Of a stretch of DNA of 64,000 bases, positions 41,395-50,830 are shown in pieces. The notes under the pieces were generated by a model. It was not told the DNA's origin, ran no database searches, and worked only from the letters and a program-made list of their open reading frames with translations. The stretch's first letter is position 1; every line of letters starts with the position of its first letter. The stretch is taken from contig CAIKMD010000002.1 of assembly GCA_903828515.1 (NCBI GenBank), positions 806,001 to 870,000 on the forward strand, read 5' to 3'. The stretch comes from an uncultured Rhodospirillales bacterium. GTDB lineage: Bacteria; Pseudomonadota; Alphaproteobacteria; ATCC43930; CGMCC-115725. The position numbers and the translations under genes were made by a program.

Positions 41395-42273
41395 TTACTC
41401 CGCGGCGAGCGTCACGATCGAGCGGTCGTAATCGCCGGTGCCGAGATTGCCGTCGGGGAAGATGCCGCGCTCGCCGATCCAGCGCTGGGATTCCTCGAAC
41501 ATCTGTTTGGTGTAGGGCTCGAAGACGATGCGCTCGCCGGGGCCCCAGCGCCGCGTGTCCATCATCGAATGGAAGCGGACCGGGAATTCCTTCTTGTAGT
41601 AATGCGTGTAGAGCTCGGGACGCAGATCGATGTCGCGTTGCGCGCGGCGCAGCGCGGCATAGTATTTCTTCACGTCTTCCATGTCCGGATCGCCGGTGAT
41701 CGTCGCCGCCATCATGAAGGTCTGATCGACGACTTTGCGATAGCCCATCTGTTCGAGGAAGAAATAGGGACCGCTGAACACCGAGACGGCCGGCACCTTG
41801 CGGTCGAAGAACTGTTCCATGCGGCTGAACAGCAGTCCTTCGGCGAAGGAGAGCTTGATGTCGGCCAGCGGCATGAACTGTTCGAGCGCCTGGATGGTCG
41901 CGTAATGGCTGCCCGACTGATAGCCGACCGAGATCGGCACGCCGGCCAAGTCCTTCGGTTCCTTGATCGACGATTCCGGCGCCACGAACACCCCGGCGGG
42001 CGACACCGAATAGGCGTCGGCATAGAGCTTGCCGTGGCCCGACGACGCCGCGACGTTCACCGTCCAATGACAGGCGCCCGAGATGTTGCAGGTGCGGCCC
42101 GCCTCGATGGTCTGGAACGCGCCGACCTTGTTGCCGAGCTGGTGCCCCGCACCGGTCGTCGATGGCATCGTCTCCTGGAAGACGTAGTCGAGACCTTCGG
42201 CGGCGAAATAGCCTTTTTCCTCGGCGACCCATTCCTGCAAACGGAAATGCGGCGCGATCACGAATTTGTCCAT
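41395..42273 (-). CDS. Substrate-binding-protein-like protein without signal peptide
   Basis: 292 residues beginning MDKFVIAPHFRLQEWVAEEK. Mature-type motifs (EKGYFAAEGLDYVFQE, 'GRTCNISGACHWTVNVAA', SSIKEPKDLAGVPI) are those of NMT1-type binding proteins. GAGGAGACC sits beside ATG 42273 and no longer reading provides a signal peptide. It is therefore either cytoplasmic or misannotated by its family name. Operon: GntR gene (10-base gap), this gene, then flavin reductase. Confidence 0.8.
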   Translation of the reverse strand: MDKFVIAPHFRLQEWVAEEKGYFAAEGLDYVFQETMPSTTGAGHQLGNKVGAFQTIEAGRTCNISGACHWTVNVAASSGHGKLYADAYSVSPAGVFVAPESSIKEPKDLAGVPISVGYQSGSHYATIQALEQFMPLADIKLSFAEGLLFSRMEQFFDRKVPAVSVFSGPYFFLEQMGYRKVVDQTFMMAATITGDPDMEDVKKYYAALRRAQRDIDLRPELYTHYYKKEFPVRFHSMMDTRRWGPGERIVFEPYTKQMFEESQRWIGERGIFPDGNLGTGDYDRSIVTLAAE

Positions 42274-42283
42274 GGTCTCCTCC

Positions 42284-43057
42284 TCAGCAGCAGGTGTTGT
42301 TGTCGTTCGTCTTCTTGTCGCCGTGTTCCGCGATGCGGCGGGCACGGATCATCTTGACGTGGTCGTCCATCGCGCGGCGCGCCCCGGCACCGTCGCGCAT
42401 CTCGATCAGCTCGACCAGTTCGCGATGCGCGTCGAGCACATGCGCGGAAACCGGATGGGTCAGCGTCGGATTGGACGACGGCCACGAGACGTGTTGCAGC
42501 GAGTGAAGCTGGATCGCCAGCACGCGATTATGCGAGGCCTCGGCGACGGCAAGATGAAAGTCGGCACCGTTCTTGGTGAAAGCAGGGACGTCGTCGAGCA
42601 GCAACGCCGCTTCGTCGATGAGCGCATGCAGGCGTTTGAAATCGGCAGCGGTCGCGTTTTCGGCGGCCAGCTCGGCGGCAAAACTTTCGATCGCGCGCTG
42701 CGCATCGAGAATCTCGACCACGTCGGTCCCGGCGAGTTCGAGCTGGATCGCCAGGGCCTCGGCGAACCGTCTTGGATCGCCGCGGGCGATCCGCGCGCCG
42801 CCGCCCGAGCCGACCTTGATATCGACGATGCCCAACGCCTGCAGCGTGCGCAGTGCATCGCGAGCGACAATGCGCGAGACGCCGGAACGCGCCGCAATAT
42901 CCTTCTCGCCGCCGAGAAAATCGCCGGGTTTCAGCCGTTTTTCGAAAAGGGCGGTGCGGACGTCGCTGACGATCTGGGCGGACAGCGTGGCCGCGCGGGG
43001 CGCCGCGCCGAACCCGGAATTACGCTCGGAATTTCCGAACAGGACATGAACCGTCAT
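42284..43057 (-). CDS. GntR-family (FadR subfamily) transcriptional regulator
   Basis: 257 residues. The winged helix (GEKDIAARSGVSRIVARDAL) is followed by an all-helical FCD domain with metal/ligand residues DFHLAVAEASHNRVLA and AHRELVELIEMRDG. The end is short and polar (DKKTNDNNTCC). It is the first gene of the operon with 41395-42273 and 40825-41328 and likely controls them in response to an organic acid. Confidence 0.9.
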   Translation of the reverse strand: MTVHVLFGNSERNSGFGAAPRAATLSAQIVSDVRTALFEKRLKPGDFLGGEKDIAARSGVSRIVARDALRTLQALGIVDIKVGSGGGARIARGDPRRFAEALAIQLELAGTDVVEILDAQRAIESFAAELAAENATAADFKRLHALIDEAALLLDDVPAFTKNGADFHLAVAEASHNRVLAIQLHSLQHVSWPSSNPTLTHPVSAHVLDAHRELVELIEMRDGAGARRAMDDHVKMIRARRIAEHGDKKTNDNNTCC

Positions 43058-43083
43058 GGCGAAAACGTACCAGAGTTCAGAAA

Positions 43084-43098
43084 GATATCAAAGATATC
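43084..43098. promoter_or_regulatory. Candidate GntR operator
   Basis: GATATC-AAA-GATATC, an inverted (and direct) repeat in an AT-rich stretch 26-40 bases upstream of the GntR gene start; probable autoregulatory site. Confidence 0.45.
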
Positions 43099-43185
43099 AT
43101 TTTTAAGACGAAGCGGGTGGGGCTGAGGTGTGGCGCGGGCGCGGCCGGCCTCTTATCTTCGCCGGCGTCAACACGGGTATACGAG

Positions 43186-44103
43186 ATGAATACGCCGACC
43201 GAGGGCACGGATCCTCAGCGCGCCGGGACGCCGGAAGAGAAAACCTATCGCATCGGCCGGTTCGAGTTGACGCTGCCGGCGGATCATCCGATCGACCGCT
43301 ATCAAAAGACCTATCGCCTGTATGATCGCGTGCTCGGCGACATTGCGCATGCCGTGGCCGCCAAATACCCGGATACGACGGCGATCGACATCGGCGCGAA
43401 TGTCGGCGATACCGCCGCTCTCTTATGCCGGGACCAGGATTTTCCGGTGCTGTGCATCGAGGGCAGCCCGCATTTTTTGAAATATCTTTGACGCAATCTC
43501 GAATCCCTGCCGGCGGGCATCGAGATCGAGCCGTGCCTTGTCGGGTCCCTCGACGGCACGGTCCCCTCGGACAGCCTGAAGGAACAGCCGGGCACCGCGA
43601 TGCTCAAACCCGGCGGTCATTCAACCGGACCCGGTATCCGAATTCGCCCGCTCGCCGATATCCTCGCCGATCATCCGCGTTTCTCGCGCCCGCGCATCAT
43701 CAAGAGCGATACCGACGGATCGGATTTCGATATCATGCTGTCGTCGCTCGACACGATCGGGAAACACAAGCCGGTCCTCTATTTCGAATATGATCCGACG
43801 TTACGGGCGGGCGGCTGCGCCGCCGGGCTCCGGTTGATCTCTGAATTGAACAAGGCGGGATACCAGTACTTTCTGGTCTACGATAATTTTGGACATTTGA
43901 TGGACGTCGTCATCGGCGACGCGACAGGACGGTTCACCGACCTCAACCGTTACATCATGTCACACGAGATTTTTGGCCGGCAAATCTACTATCTCGACAT
44001 ATGCGCCTGCACGCCGCAGGACGAAGACGTGGCGAAAATGCTTTACGCCGGTCAGAACCACCTGATCGATACGGCCGTCGCGCGAAGGCCGGATCCCGTT
44101 TGA
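43186..44103 (+). pseudogene. FkbM-family methyltransferase gene with an in-frame stop
   Basis: The frame reads MNTPTEGTDPQ ... IDIGANVGDTAALLCRDQ (SAM motif I) ... HFLKYL, then TGA at 43489-43491, and goes on in the same frame with RNLESLPAGIEIEP, IKSDTDGSDFDIML and YFEYDPTLRAGG to 44103. All FkbM elements are present on both sides. A single C-to-T change of CGA (Arg) would explain the stop. The full product would have about 305 residues. Readthrough is not suggested by anything visible. Confidence 0.85.
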
Positions 44104-44121
44104 CCGATGCGGGCCTGACGG

Positions 44122-44862
44122 TCAGTCCGAAGCCGGCAGCAATATCCCGTTCCAATCCGCAGGCAGTACGCCACTCGACAGGCTCTTGCCGACGAAATAG
44201 AGCCAGAGCTTCGTCGCGTGGCTGTCGCGTTTGAAGTCGTCGCGGAAGGCGTCCATTTCCGTCGGCGTCAGCGGCATCACCTTGCCGAGGATCGACGCGT
44301 GATAGAGCGCCGTCGCGTTCTCGGTGAAATGAACGCAGTCCGACAGCAGCGCGGGCAGGTTTTCCGCCACCACGACCTGGCCGTGGGCGCGGATCAGCGC
44401 CGCGTGATGCGGGCCCAGGGTCTTCGCCAGGCTTTGCCCGAGTTCGGGCGACGAGACGTGGCTCGGATCGCCATGGGTCGGGATGCCGCTTTCCCAGCGC
44501 ACCGCGTGGTTCTTGATCGGCTGGAGCTTCGCGCCTTCGGCCAGCGTGAACGTCGTGGTCAGATCATGATGGAAATGCGCGATCGCGTTGACGTCGGGCC
44601 GCTCGCGGAAAATCTCGGTATGGATAAACACCTCCGACGGCGGCCGCGCGCGGTTCGAACTTTGCGATTTGCCGTCCATGCCGCAGACCAGCAGATGCTC
44701 GGGGCGCAAACCCGCGCGGCTTTGGTCGACCGGCTGAATCAAGAACCGATCGGTGCCGGGCAAGCGGACGCTGACATGGCCGCTATAGCCGAGGATGTTC
44801 TCGGCGACGAGGATCAGCGAGACCGCCGCGACCTGATGGCGAAGGATGTCCTCTTGAGTCAT
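44122..44862 (-). CDS. Class II aldolase/adducin family protein
   Basis: 246 residues. Zinc-site residues: HFHHDL (two His) and a third in RAHGQVVVAENL; the Glu is in PSEVFIHTEIF. The GYSGHVSVRLPG start is typical. Some members are aldolases, others decarboxylases. The start overlaps the stop of the binding-protein gene (ATGA). It is the last gene of the leftward block 44122-51286. Confidence 0.9.
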   Translation of the reverse strand: MTQEDILRHQVAAVSLILVAENILGYSGHVSVRLPGTDRFLIQPVDQSRAGLRPEHLLVCGMDGKSQSSNRARPPSEVFIHTEIFRERPDVNAIAHFHHDLTTTFTLAEGAKLQPIKNHAVRWESGIPTHGDPSHVSSPELGQSLAKTLGPHHAALIRAHGQVVVAENLPALLSDCVHFTENATALYHASILGKVMPLTPTEMDAFRDDFKRDSHATKLWLYFVGKSLSSGVLPADWNGILLPASD

Positions 44863-45863
44863 TGCTTGGTCGCCGCCTTGTAATAGCTGAGATCGTAGAA
44901 CTGCTTCGGATCGCCCATCTTTTTCTTTGGTTCCCCATATTCCTGACGGAGCTTTACCGCAGCGGTGACGCCTTTGGTATCGATCACCCCGATCGGACCG
45001 GTCGCGCTCGCGGCACTCGCGGCGACCGCATAGGAACCGGCGGCGGCTTGCGGCGTCATGCCAGGCGTGTGCGCGACCATGATGCCGATCACCGCGCCCT
45101 TGTTGTTCGGATCGAGGAACCAGCGTGTCACCGCGATATAGGCGCGGATGAAGCGGACGAGGTCGGCGCGATGCGTCGTCGCCCAGCTTCGCCGCGCCAA
45201 GGCGACCGCGGCCTGGTAATGCGGCATCACCGAACTGACCGCGAGCGTTTCGTTGAAGCCCTTGGCGGCAAGCTGATCGGCGACCGGCTTGAACAGCATC
45301 GCCGCCTGGGCTTGACCCTGGCTCAAGGCCTCGAAGCGTTTTTGCGACGAGCCGACCGAGAGCACGTTGTAGTCGCCCGGTTTCAACCCGTGCAGGGCCG
45401 CGATGTGATAGAGCACGAAGGCAAAGCCGGTGAGCTTGGCGTCGACCGCGACGGTCTTGCCGCGCAGCGCCTCGATGGTTTTCACTTCGGGCGCGGTCGT
45501 GACATAGAGCGAGCCCGTATCAGTGCCCATGAAGGCGAAGAGATCGGGCTTGCCCTTGACCGGCACTTCGCCCTGGCCGACGTCATAGCCGATCACGTCG
45601 TCGAGCCCGCCGAAGCCAATCTGGTATTTGTCGTCGAGGATCGCGGTGATCTGCGCGACCGAGCCGTTGGTCGGATCGGGATTGACCGCGATGCCTTCCT
45701 TGGCGAAGTAGCCTTTCTCGATCCCGGCATAAAGCTGTGCCGTGGTCGGGCCGGGGAAATAACTCACCTCGATCTTGGTTTGCGCCTGCGCGGCGATGCT
45801 CGTCACCAGCATCATCGTCATTCCCGCGAAAGCGGGAATCCGGCTTCGCACTCTATCCATCAT
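44859..45863 (-). CDS. NMT1-type ABC substrate-binding protein with a repeat-derived N-terminus
   Basis: 334 residues if ATG 45863 is used. The mature part begins QTKIEVSYFPGPTTAQLYAG and has IGFGGLDDVIG and KTVAVDAKLTGFAFVL motifs. The signal peptide MMDRVRSRIPAFAGMTMMLV followed by TSIAAQAQ is partly encoded by an intergenic palindromic repeat (TTCCCGC-GAAA-GCGGGAA at 45821-45838). The reading frame stays open further upstream through another repeat, but that N-terminus (from 45968) is not signal-like. The true start is therefore uncertain. The gene is coupled to the aldolase gene. Confidence 0.8.
   Translation of the reverse strand: MMDRVRSRIPAFAGMTMMLVTSIAAQAQTKIEVSYFPGPTTAQLYAGIEKGYFAKEGIAVNPDPTNGSVAQITAILDDKYQIGFGGLDDVIGYDVGQGEVPVKGKPDLFAFMGTDTGSLYVTTAPEVKTIEALRGKTVAVDAKLTGFAFVLYHIAALHGLKPGDYNVLSVGSSQKRFEALSQGQAQAAMLFKPVADQLAAKGFNETLAVSSVMPHYQAAVALARRSWATTHRADLVRFIRAYIAVTRWFLDPNNKGAVIGIMVAHTPGMTPQAAAGSYAVAASAASATGPIGVIDTKGVTAAVKLRQEYGEPKKKMGDPKQFYDLSYYKAATKQ
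45821..45838. repeat. Short palindromic repeat inside signal-peptide codons
   Basis: TTCCCGC-GAAA-GCGGGAA. This is the core of a dispersed intergenic repeat common in alphaproteobacteria, here overlapping the start of the binding-protein gene. Confidence 0.7.
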
Positions 45864-45867
45864 CGTC

Positions 45868-45946
45868 ATGCCCGGACTTGTTCCGGGCATCCACGTCTTG
45901 CCATCGCGGCATGCAAGTCGTGGATGGCCGGGACGAGCCCGGCCAT
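45868..45946. repeat. Compound palindromic intergenic repeat
   Basis: Three hairpins in a row: ATGCCCGGA/TCCGGGCAT (45868-45890), a central CCACG...CGTGG arm with CTTGC/GCAAG, and ATGGCCGGG/CCCGGCCAT (45924-45946). This composite is widespread in Bradyrhizobium-like genomes. It fills the gap between the UbiD gene and the binding-protein gene. Confidence 0.75.
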
Positions 45947-45964
45947 GACGGTAAAGGAGGGGGG

Positions 45965-47422
45965 TCATTTATAGAGCTCCGGATATTTCGCCCGGATCTG
46001 CGCCGCGAATTCCGGCGAGGTCTGCGCCACCTTGGGGAAGGTGTCGTAGTGCTCGTAGGGCTTGCACGCGTCGATCACCATGCGTGAATTGGTCAGCTTC
46101 GAATAATCGAACACCATGGTATCGAGCCGCGACGACCAGCAATTGTCGAGCATGGTCGTGCGCGTCTTCGGGTCGCAGCGCGTGCCCATCGCCCAGATCA
46201 CGTCGTGAATGTCGGTCGGATCGATGTCGTCGTCGACCACCACGATCCAGCGGCTGATATAGCCGACCGAGGCGACCTGGCTGGCGACGAGGCCGACCTG
46301 GGTCGAATGGCCGTGATAGCGCTGCTTGACCGAGACGACGCAGAACGTGCGTCCGGCGCCGGCCTGATGCAGCCACGCGCCGGTGACATCGGGAATGCCG
46401 GCGCCTTCGAGCGCATCGAGCAGCGAGGCCGAGCGCAGGAAGCAGCGCTCGAACAGATGCGAATGCGGCGGCTTGTTGCTCGCGGCGCAGGTCAGGATCG
46501 GATTGTTGCGGTGATAGATGCGCTTGATCCGGATCACCGGTTCGTCCTTGGCTTCGCCGGCGTAATAGCCGTGCCATTCGCCGAATGGGCCTTCGAGGGT
46601 TGTTTCGTCGGGGAGGATTTCCCCCTCAAGGACAATCTCGGCACGAGCGGGGAAGGGCAGGCCGGTCACCTCGCCCTCGACCAGTTCCATCGGCCGGCCC
46701 ATCAGCCCGCCCGCCCATTCATATTCGGGCATCGCGTCGGGCATGGTGTAGCCGGCGGCAAGATAGGTGATCGGATCGCAGCCGACGATGATGACGACCG
46801 GACAGGGCTTGCCGGCCTTCAGATATTTGTCGCGATGGATGCGGCCCTGCTTGCCGTTGGAGATATAGGAGGCGCAGGTATTGGCGCTCTTCACCTGCAC
46901 CCGATAGGTCCCGACATTGACCCGGCCCGTGTCGGGATCGCGGGTGACGACGCCGCAGGCGGTGCCAATATACCGTCCACCGTCGAGCTCATGATGAATC
47001 GGCACCGGAAACTTCACGAGGTCGACCGCGTTGTCGCGCACGACGTTCTCGAGCACCGGGCCTTCGGTGAGGATGGTTGGTTCGATCCGGTTGAAGCTCT
47101 TTTTGATGTTCTTACGGAAATGATCGAGCATCTCCTTGCGGTTGTTGGAGAGCGTCGTCTCCATACCAAGCGCAAGCGAGAGGCGGAACGGCGAACCGAA
47201 CATGCCGTAGAGGCAGCGATAGCCTTTGGGATATTCCGGGATGTCGTCGAACAGCAGCATCGGCGATTTCTCGACCTTCTGCCGATAGAGCACCTCGGCG
47301 ACCGCGCCGAGTTCCTTGTTCCAGTGCGCGTTCGGAACATGCGCCAGCTCGCCGGCGCTTTCACAGGCGGCGATGAATTCGCGCAGATCGTTTTGGGGAA
47401 TGGCCGTACCGAGTTTGGTCAA
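45965..47422 (-). CDS. UbiD-family decarboxylase
   Basis: 485 residues. The UbiD pattern is seen in 'YIGTACGVVTRDPDTGRVNV', PFPARAEIVLEGEI, GPFGEWHGYY and the central RIYHRNNPILTC; the conserved Arg/Glu pair for prenylated FMN is consistent. Such enzymes reversibly (de)carboxylate aromatic or alpha,beta-unsaturated acids. TTG 47422 is chosen because AAGGAG lies seven bases upstream; reading further runs into a repeat. No UbiX gene is seen nearby. Confidence 0.9.
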   Translation of the reverse strand: MTKLGTAIPQNDLREFIAACESAGELAHVPNAHWNKELGAVAEVLYRQKVEKSPMLLFDDIPEYPKGYRCLYGMFGSPFRLSLALGMETTLSNNRKEMLDHFRKNIKKSFNRIEPTILTEGPVLENVVRDNAVDLVKFPVPIHHELDGGRYIGTACGVVTRDPDTGRVNVGTYRVQVKSANTCASYISNGKQGRIHRDKYLKAGKPCPVVIIVGCDPITYLAAGYTMPDAMPEYEWAGGLMGRPMELVEGEVTGLPFPARAEIVLEGEILPDETTLEGPFGEWHGYYAGEAKDEPVIRIKRIYHRNNPILTCAASNKPPHSHLFERCFLRSASLLDALEGAGIPDVTGAWLHQAGAGRTFCVVSVKQRYHGHSTQVGLVASQVASVGYISRWIVVVDDDIDPTDIHDVIWAMGTRCDPKTRTTMLDNCWSSRLDTMVFDYSKLTNSRMVIDACKPYEHYDTFPKVAQTSPEFAAQIRAKYPELYK

Positions 47423-47436
47423 TAAACGCTCCTTCA

Positions 47437-47579
47437 AAAACCCCTCTCCGCGCGAAGCGGGGAGAGGGAGGGGCCCGGCGCCCTCGGCGACGGGAGGGTG
47501 AGGTGTCGTTCGGTCCGGAGCCGCCCACCTCACCCGCTCGCGATGCTCGCACCCTCTCCCCCCCGATGGGCGGAGAGGG
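47437..47579. repeat. Composite palindromic repeat region
   Basis: Contains CCCTCTCC...GGGGAGAGGG, GGGTGAGGTG...CACCTCACCC and a final CCCTCTCCCCCC...GGAGAGGG. This G/C-rich hairpin set is a common alphaproteobacterial intergenic repeat. It separates the UbiD gene and the TctC gene and may affect transcript ends. Confidence 0.65.
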
Positions 47580-47590
47580 TTATTCTTTCT

Positions 47591-48565
47591 TCACCCCGGC
47601 GTCAGCAGGCTTTTCCACTTGTCGTAGAATTTCTGCTGGTCGGCCATGATTCTTGCGGCCGCGTCGGGTGTTTGCGGTTGCAGCGTCACGTCGGCTTTCT
47701 TCGCCCAGTCGACGACGCGCGGATCGGCCATCGCCTTGGTCAGCGCCGTCGAGATCGCGGTCTTGATGTCGGTGGGTAGTTTGGGCGGCGCGCCGATCAG
47801 GCGCTCGAGCACGATCTCCGACAGCGCCGGCACACCGAGCGAGGTCGCGTCCTCGGCACCGGCGACGGTCGCTTTCTTTTCGAACGTGGCGATGATCCTC
47901 AGCGTGTTGCCTTCCTGCAGCCGGCGCAGCAGGGGCAGGGCGGTCACCACCGCATCGCCGTCGCCGCGCGCCGCCGCGATCGCATAATCGTTCGAGCCCT
48001 TGTAGCCGGTGATGAGCTGGACCTTGAGTCCGAGCAGTTGCGCCGCGATCAGCGTCGCCGAATAGGCAGTGCCCTCGGGACCGGTCGCGGTGAACTTCAC
48101 CGGCCGGATCTTCGACAGTTCGCGAAGATCGGCGACAGTCTTGATCGGCGAGTTGGTGGCGACCGCGATGCCGTAATCGTCGCGCCCCATGCTGCCGAGC
48201 CAGGTGATCTTCGAGAGGTCGTAATCGGCGTCGCCTTCCTTTTGCAGGACGAACATGCCCGGCACGTTGAAAATCGCCAGCGTGTAGCCATCGGGCTTGG
48301 CGCGATAAAGCTGAACGATGCCGCGGCTGCCGCCGCCGGCCGGAATATTGGTCGGCACGATGTTGGTCTTGTTCGGGAGGTAACCCTCCATCGCCGGCGA
48401 AATCGCCCGGACATAAATGTCGAACCCGCCGCCCGCGGCATAGGGAATGATGAAGTTGATGTCGTGATCGGGATAACCGGCGGCGTAAGCGCCTCGTCCC
48501 AGTATCAGCGCGGGCGCGGCAGCCCCGGCAGCGACCAGCACATCGCGGCGTGTGAGTGTCGACAT
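47591..48565 (-). CDS. TctC/Bug-type tripartite tricarboxylate transporter binding protein
   Basis: 324 residues. An N-terminal TRRDVLVAAGAAAPALILG signal (RR, Tat-like), then INFIIPYAAGGGFDIYVRAI and VPTNIPAGGGSRGI, the classic Bug motifs. It binds a carboxylate in the periplasm. No TctA or TctB membrane gene is in the window. It lies between the oxidoreductase pair and the UbiD gene. Confidence 0.88.
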   Translation of the reverse strand: MSTLTRRDVLVAAGAAAPALILGRGAYAAGYPDHDINFIIPYAAGGGFDIYVRAISPAMEGYLPNKTNIVPTNIPAGGGSRGIVQLYRAKPDGYTLAIFNVPGMFVLQKEGDADYDLSKITWLGSMGRDDYGIAVATNSPIKTVADLRELSKIRPVKFTATGPEGTAYSATLIAAQLLGLKVQLITGYKGSNDYAIAAARGDGDAVVTALPLLRRLQEGNTLRIIATFEKKATVAGAEDATSLGVPALSEIVLERLIGAPPKLPTDIKTAISTALTKAMADPRVVDWAKKADVTLQPQTPDAAARIMADQQKFYDKWKSLLTPG

Positions 48566-48629
48566 GATTCCTCCCCAAGAACCGATGGGGAGGAGTGTAG
48601 CGCGGGGGCTATCGGCCTGCCACTCGCGG

Positions 48630-50828
48630 TCAGACCTTCAGTGCGGCGAGGACCCGGTCGCGCGACATCGGCGCCTGGCGCAGGCGGGCGCCTGTGAGTT
48701 TGGCGACCGCGTTGCCGATCGCCGGCGCCACCAGTGACGTTACCGCCTCACCGACGCCGGTCGGGCGGTTGTCGGTGACGATGAGGTCGATCTCGATCTC
48801 GGGCACCTCGTTGATGCGCGGGATGTGATAGTCCTGGAAATTGGCCTGATCGACCGTGCCGTCTTTCGTCGTGATGCGTTCCCACAGTGCGAAGCCGAGG
48901 CCGTAGATCAGGCCGCCTTCGACCTGTGCCCTGACGCTGTTCGGCTGCACCGCGATGCCGCAATCGATCGCCACCCACATTTTCGGAACCCGGATGATGC
49001 CGGTTTTGCGGTCGACCGCGACTTCGGCGACCGCCGCAATCAGCGTGCCGGCAAAATCCGTGTAGGCGATGCCGAGCGCCGTGTCCGCGCGCGGTCGGCT
49101 CCACTCGGACATGCGGGTGACCGAATCGAGTACCGCATGACCGCGCGGCGCCGCGCCGATCAGGGTGCGCCGAAAGGCGACCGGTTCGACGCCGCCTTTG
49201 AGCGCCAGCTCGTCGATGAAACTCTCGATCCCGAAGAGATTGGACAGATGCGCCACGCCGCGCAGCGACGAGGTGCGCATCCCGCTATCCATCGGCACCG
49301 CTTCGGCGAGGTGGTTGGGGATCTGATAGTATTTGGCTTCGAGCCCGGTGAACGAGACGCGGTCGCGTCCCTTGTCCTTTTCGAGCCGCGCCGGTTCCTG
49401 AAACGCCGAGACGACGTCGCACGCCTTGCGATGATGGTAGGCGACGACCTTGCCCGCCGCATCGAACCCCGCCTTCAGATAGTGCCCCGCGAGCGGATAG
49501 AACCGGCCGTTGCGAAAATCGTCTTCGCGCGTCCACATCGATTTGACCGGACGCTTCACCGCCTGACTCAGCACCACGGCATCGTAGACGAATTCGATGT
49601 CGTGATGGCCGCGCCGGCCGAAGCCGCCACCCATCAGCATGTCGTGATAAACCACCTTGTCCGCTGCGATGCCGAGCGCGCTCGCCGCGACCGTGACGGC
49701 GACGGTCTTCGCCTGCACGCCGGCCCACAGTTCGACCGATTTGCCATCGCGCGACACCGAGGCGACCGCGTTCAACGGCTCCATCTGCGCGTGATAGACG
49801 AAGTCGCAGCGATAATCGCCTTCGACGGTTGTTGCCGCGCTGGCGAGAGCCTGCTTGGTGTCGCCGAGCGCGTCCCACACCATCGATTTCTGGTCGAGGT
49901 TACGCGCGGCGGCGGCGAAGATCTCGCCGCCCTTGGTGCTGTCGAAGCCCCAGGCCTTGCCGGTCTGGTTCCAGGTGATGACAAGCGCCTTCTTGGCGGC
50001 GAAAGCGGCCGAGGGTGTCTTGGCGACCACACCGACGCCGTAGGATAGCGGCACGATGGCGACGACGCCCTTCACCGCGCGCGCCTTCTTGTCGTCGATC
50101 GTCGCGGGGCCGGCGCCCTCGACAGGGGCACGCATGACCGCGCCATAAAGCAGGCCGGGCACGTCGACATCGATCGAATAGCGCGCGGTGCCGTTGACCT
50201 TGCCCGGCATGTCGACGCGCATCACGTCCTTGCCGATGAGCCGGAAATTTTTCGTCGGCTTCAGTTCCTCGTCCTTGACCTCGGGCGCATCCTGGGGAAT
50301 CTGGGCGAAGGCGGCGATCTCGCCATAGCGCAGTTTGCGGCCGGTCTTCTCATGGATCACGACGCTCGGCCCGGTGCTCAGTTCCGAGACCGGCACGTTC
50401 CAGTGGGTTGCCGCGTTGGCGATCAGGATCTTGCGGACCTGCGCGCCGAACTTGCGCACCGGCTTGAAATACGACGCCACGGCGTTGCTGCCCGCCGTGT
50501 ACATGTAGCCGAATTGCGGATTGCCGAAGAGCGCGTCGTCAGGCGGCGCGGGGATGACGCGGACATGCGCCCAATCGGCATCGAGATCCTCGGCGAGGAT
50601 GAGCGGGATCGAGGTCAGCGAGCCCTGACCCATTTCCGCCGCCGGCGACATGATCGAAATCGTGCCGTCTTTGGCGATCGTCACCCAGGGACTCATCGCG
50701 GCACTCTTTGCGGCAGCGGCTTGCACCGTCTCTCCGGGCAGGCCGGCGGCAATGCCGAAGGTGAGCCCGGCGGCGCCGACCATGAAACCGCGACGGCTGA
50801 CCGGTGACGAAAGAGTCTGTCCGATCAT
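48630..50828 (-). CDS. Molybdopterin-type aldehyde/isoquinoline oxidoreductase, large subunit
   Basis: 732 residues. Twin-arginine signal (SRRGFMVGAAGL) at the N-terminus, Moco-binding region with GGGFGRRGHHD (about residue 403), and a catalytic-Glu motif GVGEAVTSLVAPAIGNAV near the C-terminus (about 688). Together these fit the isoquinoline 1-oxidoreductase beta / xanthine dehydrogenase-like family, exported by Tat. It hydroxylates N-heterocycles or aldehydes with water as oxygen source. ATG 50828 follows GGGAGAG; it is two bases after the small-subunit stop. Confidence 0.9.
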   Translation of the reverse strand: MIGQTLSSPVSRRGFMVGAAGLTFGIAAGLPGETVQAAAAKSAAMSPWVTIAKDGTISIMSPAAEMGQGSLTSIPLILAEDLDADWAHVRVIPAPPDDALFGNPQFGYMYTAGSNAVASYFKPVRKFGAQVRKILIANAATHWNVPVSELSTGPSVVIHEKTGRKLRYGEIAAFAQIPQDAPEVKDEELKPTKNFRLIGKDVMRVDMPGKVNGTARYSIDVDVPGLLYGAVMRAPVEGAGPATIDDKKARAVKGVVAIVPLSYGVGVVAKTPSAAFAAKKALVITWNQTGKAWGFDSTKGGEIFAAAARNLDQKSMVWDALGDTKQALASAATTVEGDYRCDFVYHAQMEPLNAVASVSRDGKSVELWAGVQAKTVAVTVAASALGIAADKVVYHDMLMGGGFGRRGHHDIEFVYDAVVLSQAVKRPVKSMWTREDDFRNGRFYPLAGHYLKAGFDAAGKVVAYHHRKACDVVSAFQEPARLEKDKGRDRVSFTGLEAKYYQIPNHLAEAVPMDSGMRTSSLRGVAHLSNLFGIESFIDELALKGGVEPVAFRRTLIGAAPRGHAVLDSVTRMSEWSRPRADTALGIAYTDFAGTLIAAVAEVAVDRKTGIIRVPKMWVAIDCGIAVQPNSVRAQVEGGLIYGLGFALWERITTKDGTVDQANFQDYHIPRINEVPEIEIDLIVTDNRPTGVGEAVTSLVAPAIGNAVAKLTGARLRQAPMSRDRVLAALKV

Positions 50829-50830
50829 GG

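Noticed and set aside
43489-43491. TGA as a selenocysteine codon in the FkbM gene
   Set aside because: No Cys is expected at this position in the family and no SECIS-like stem is evident; a nonsense change is simpler.
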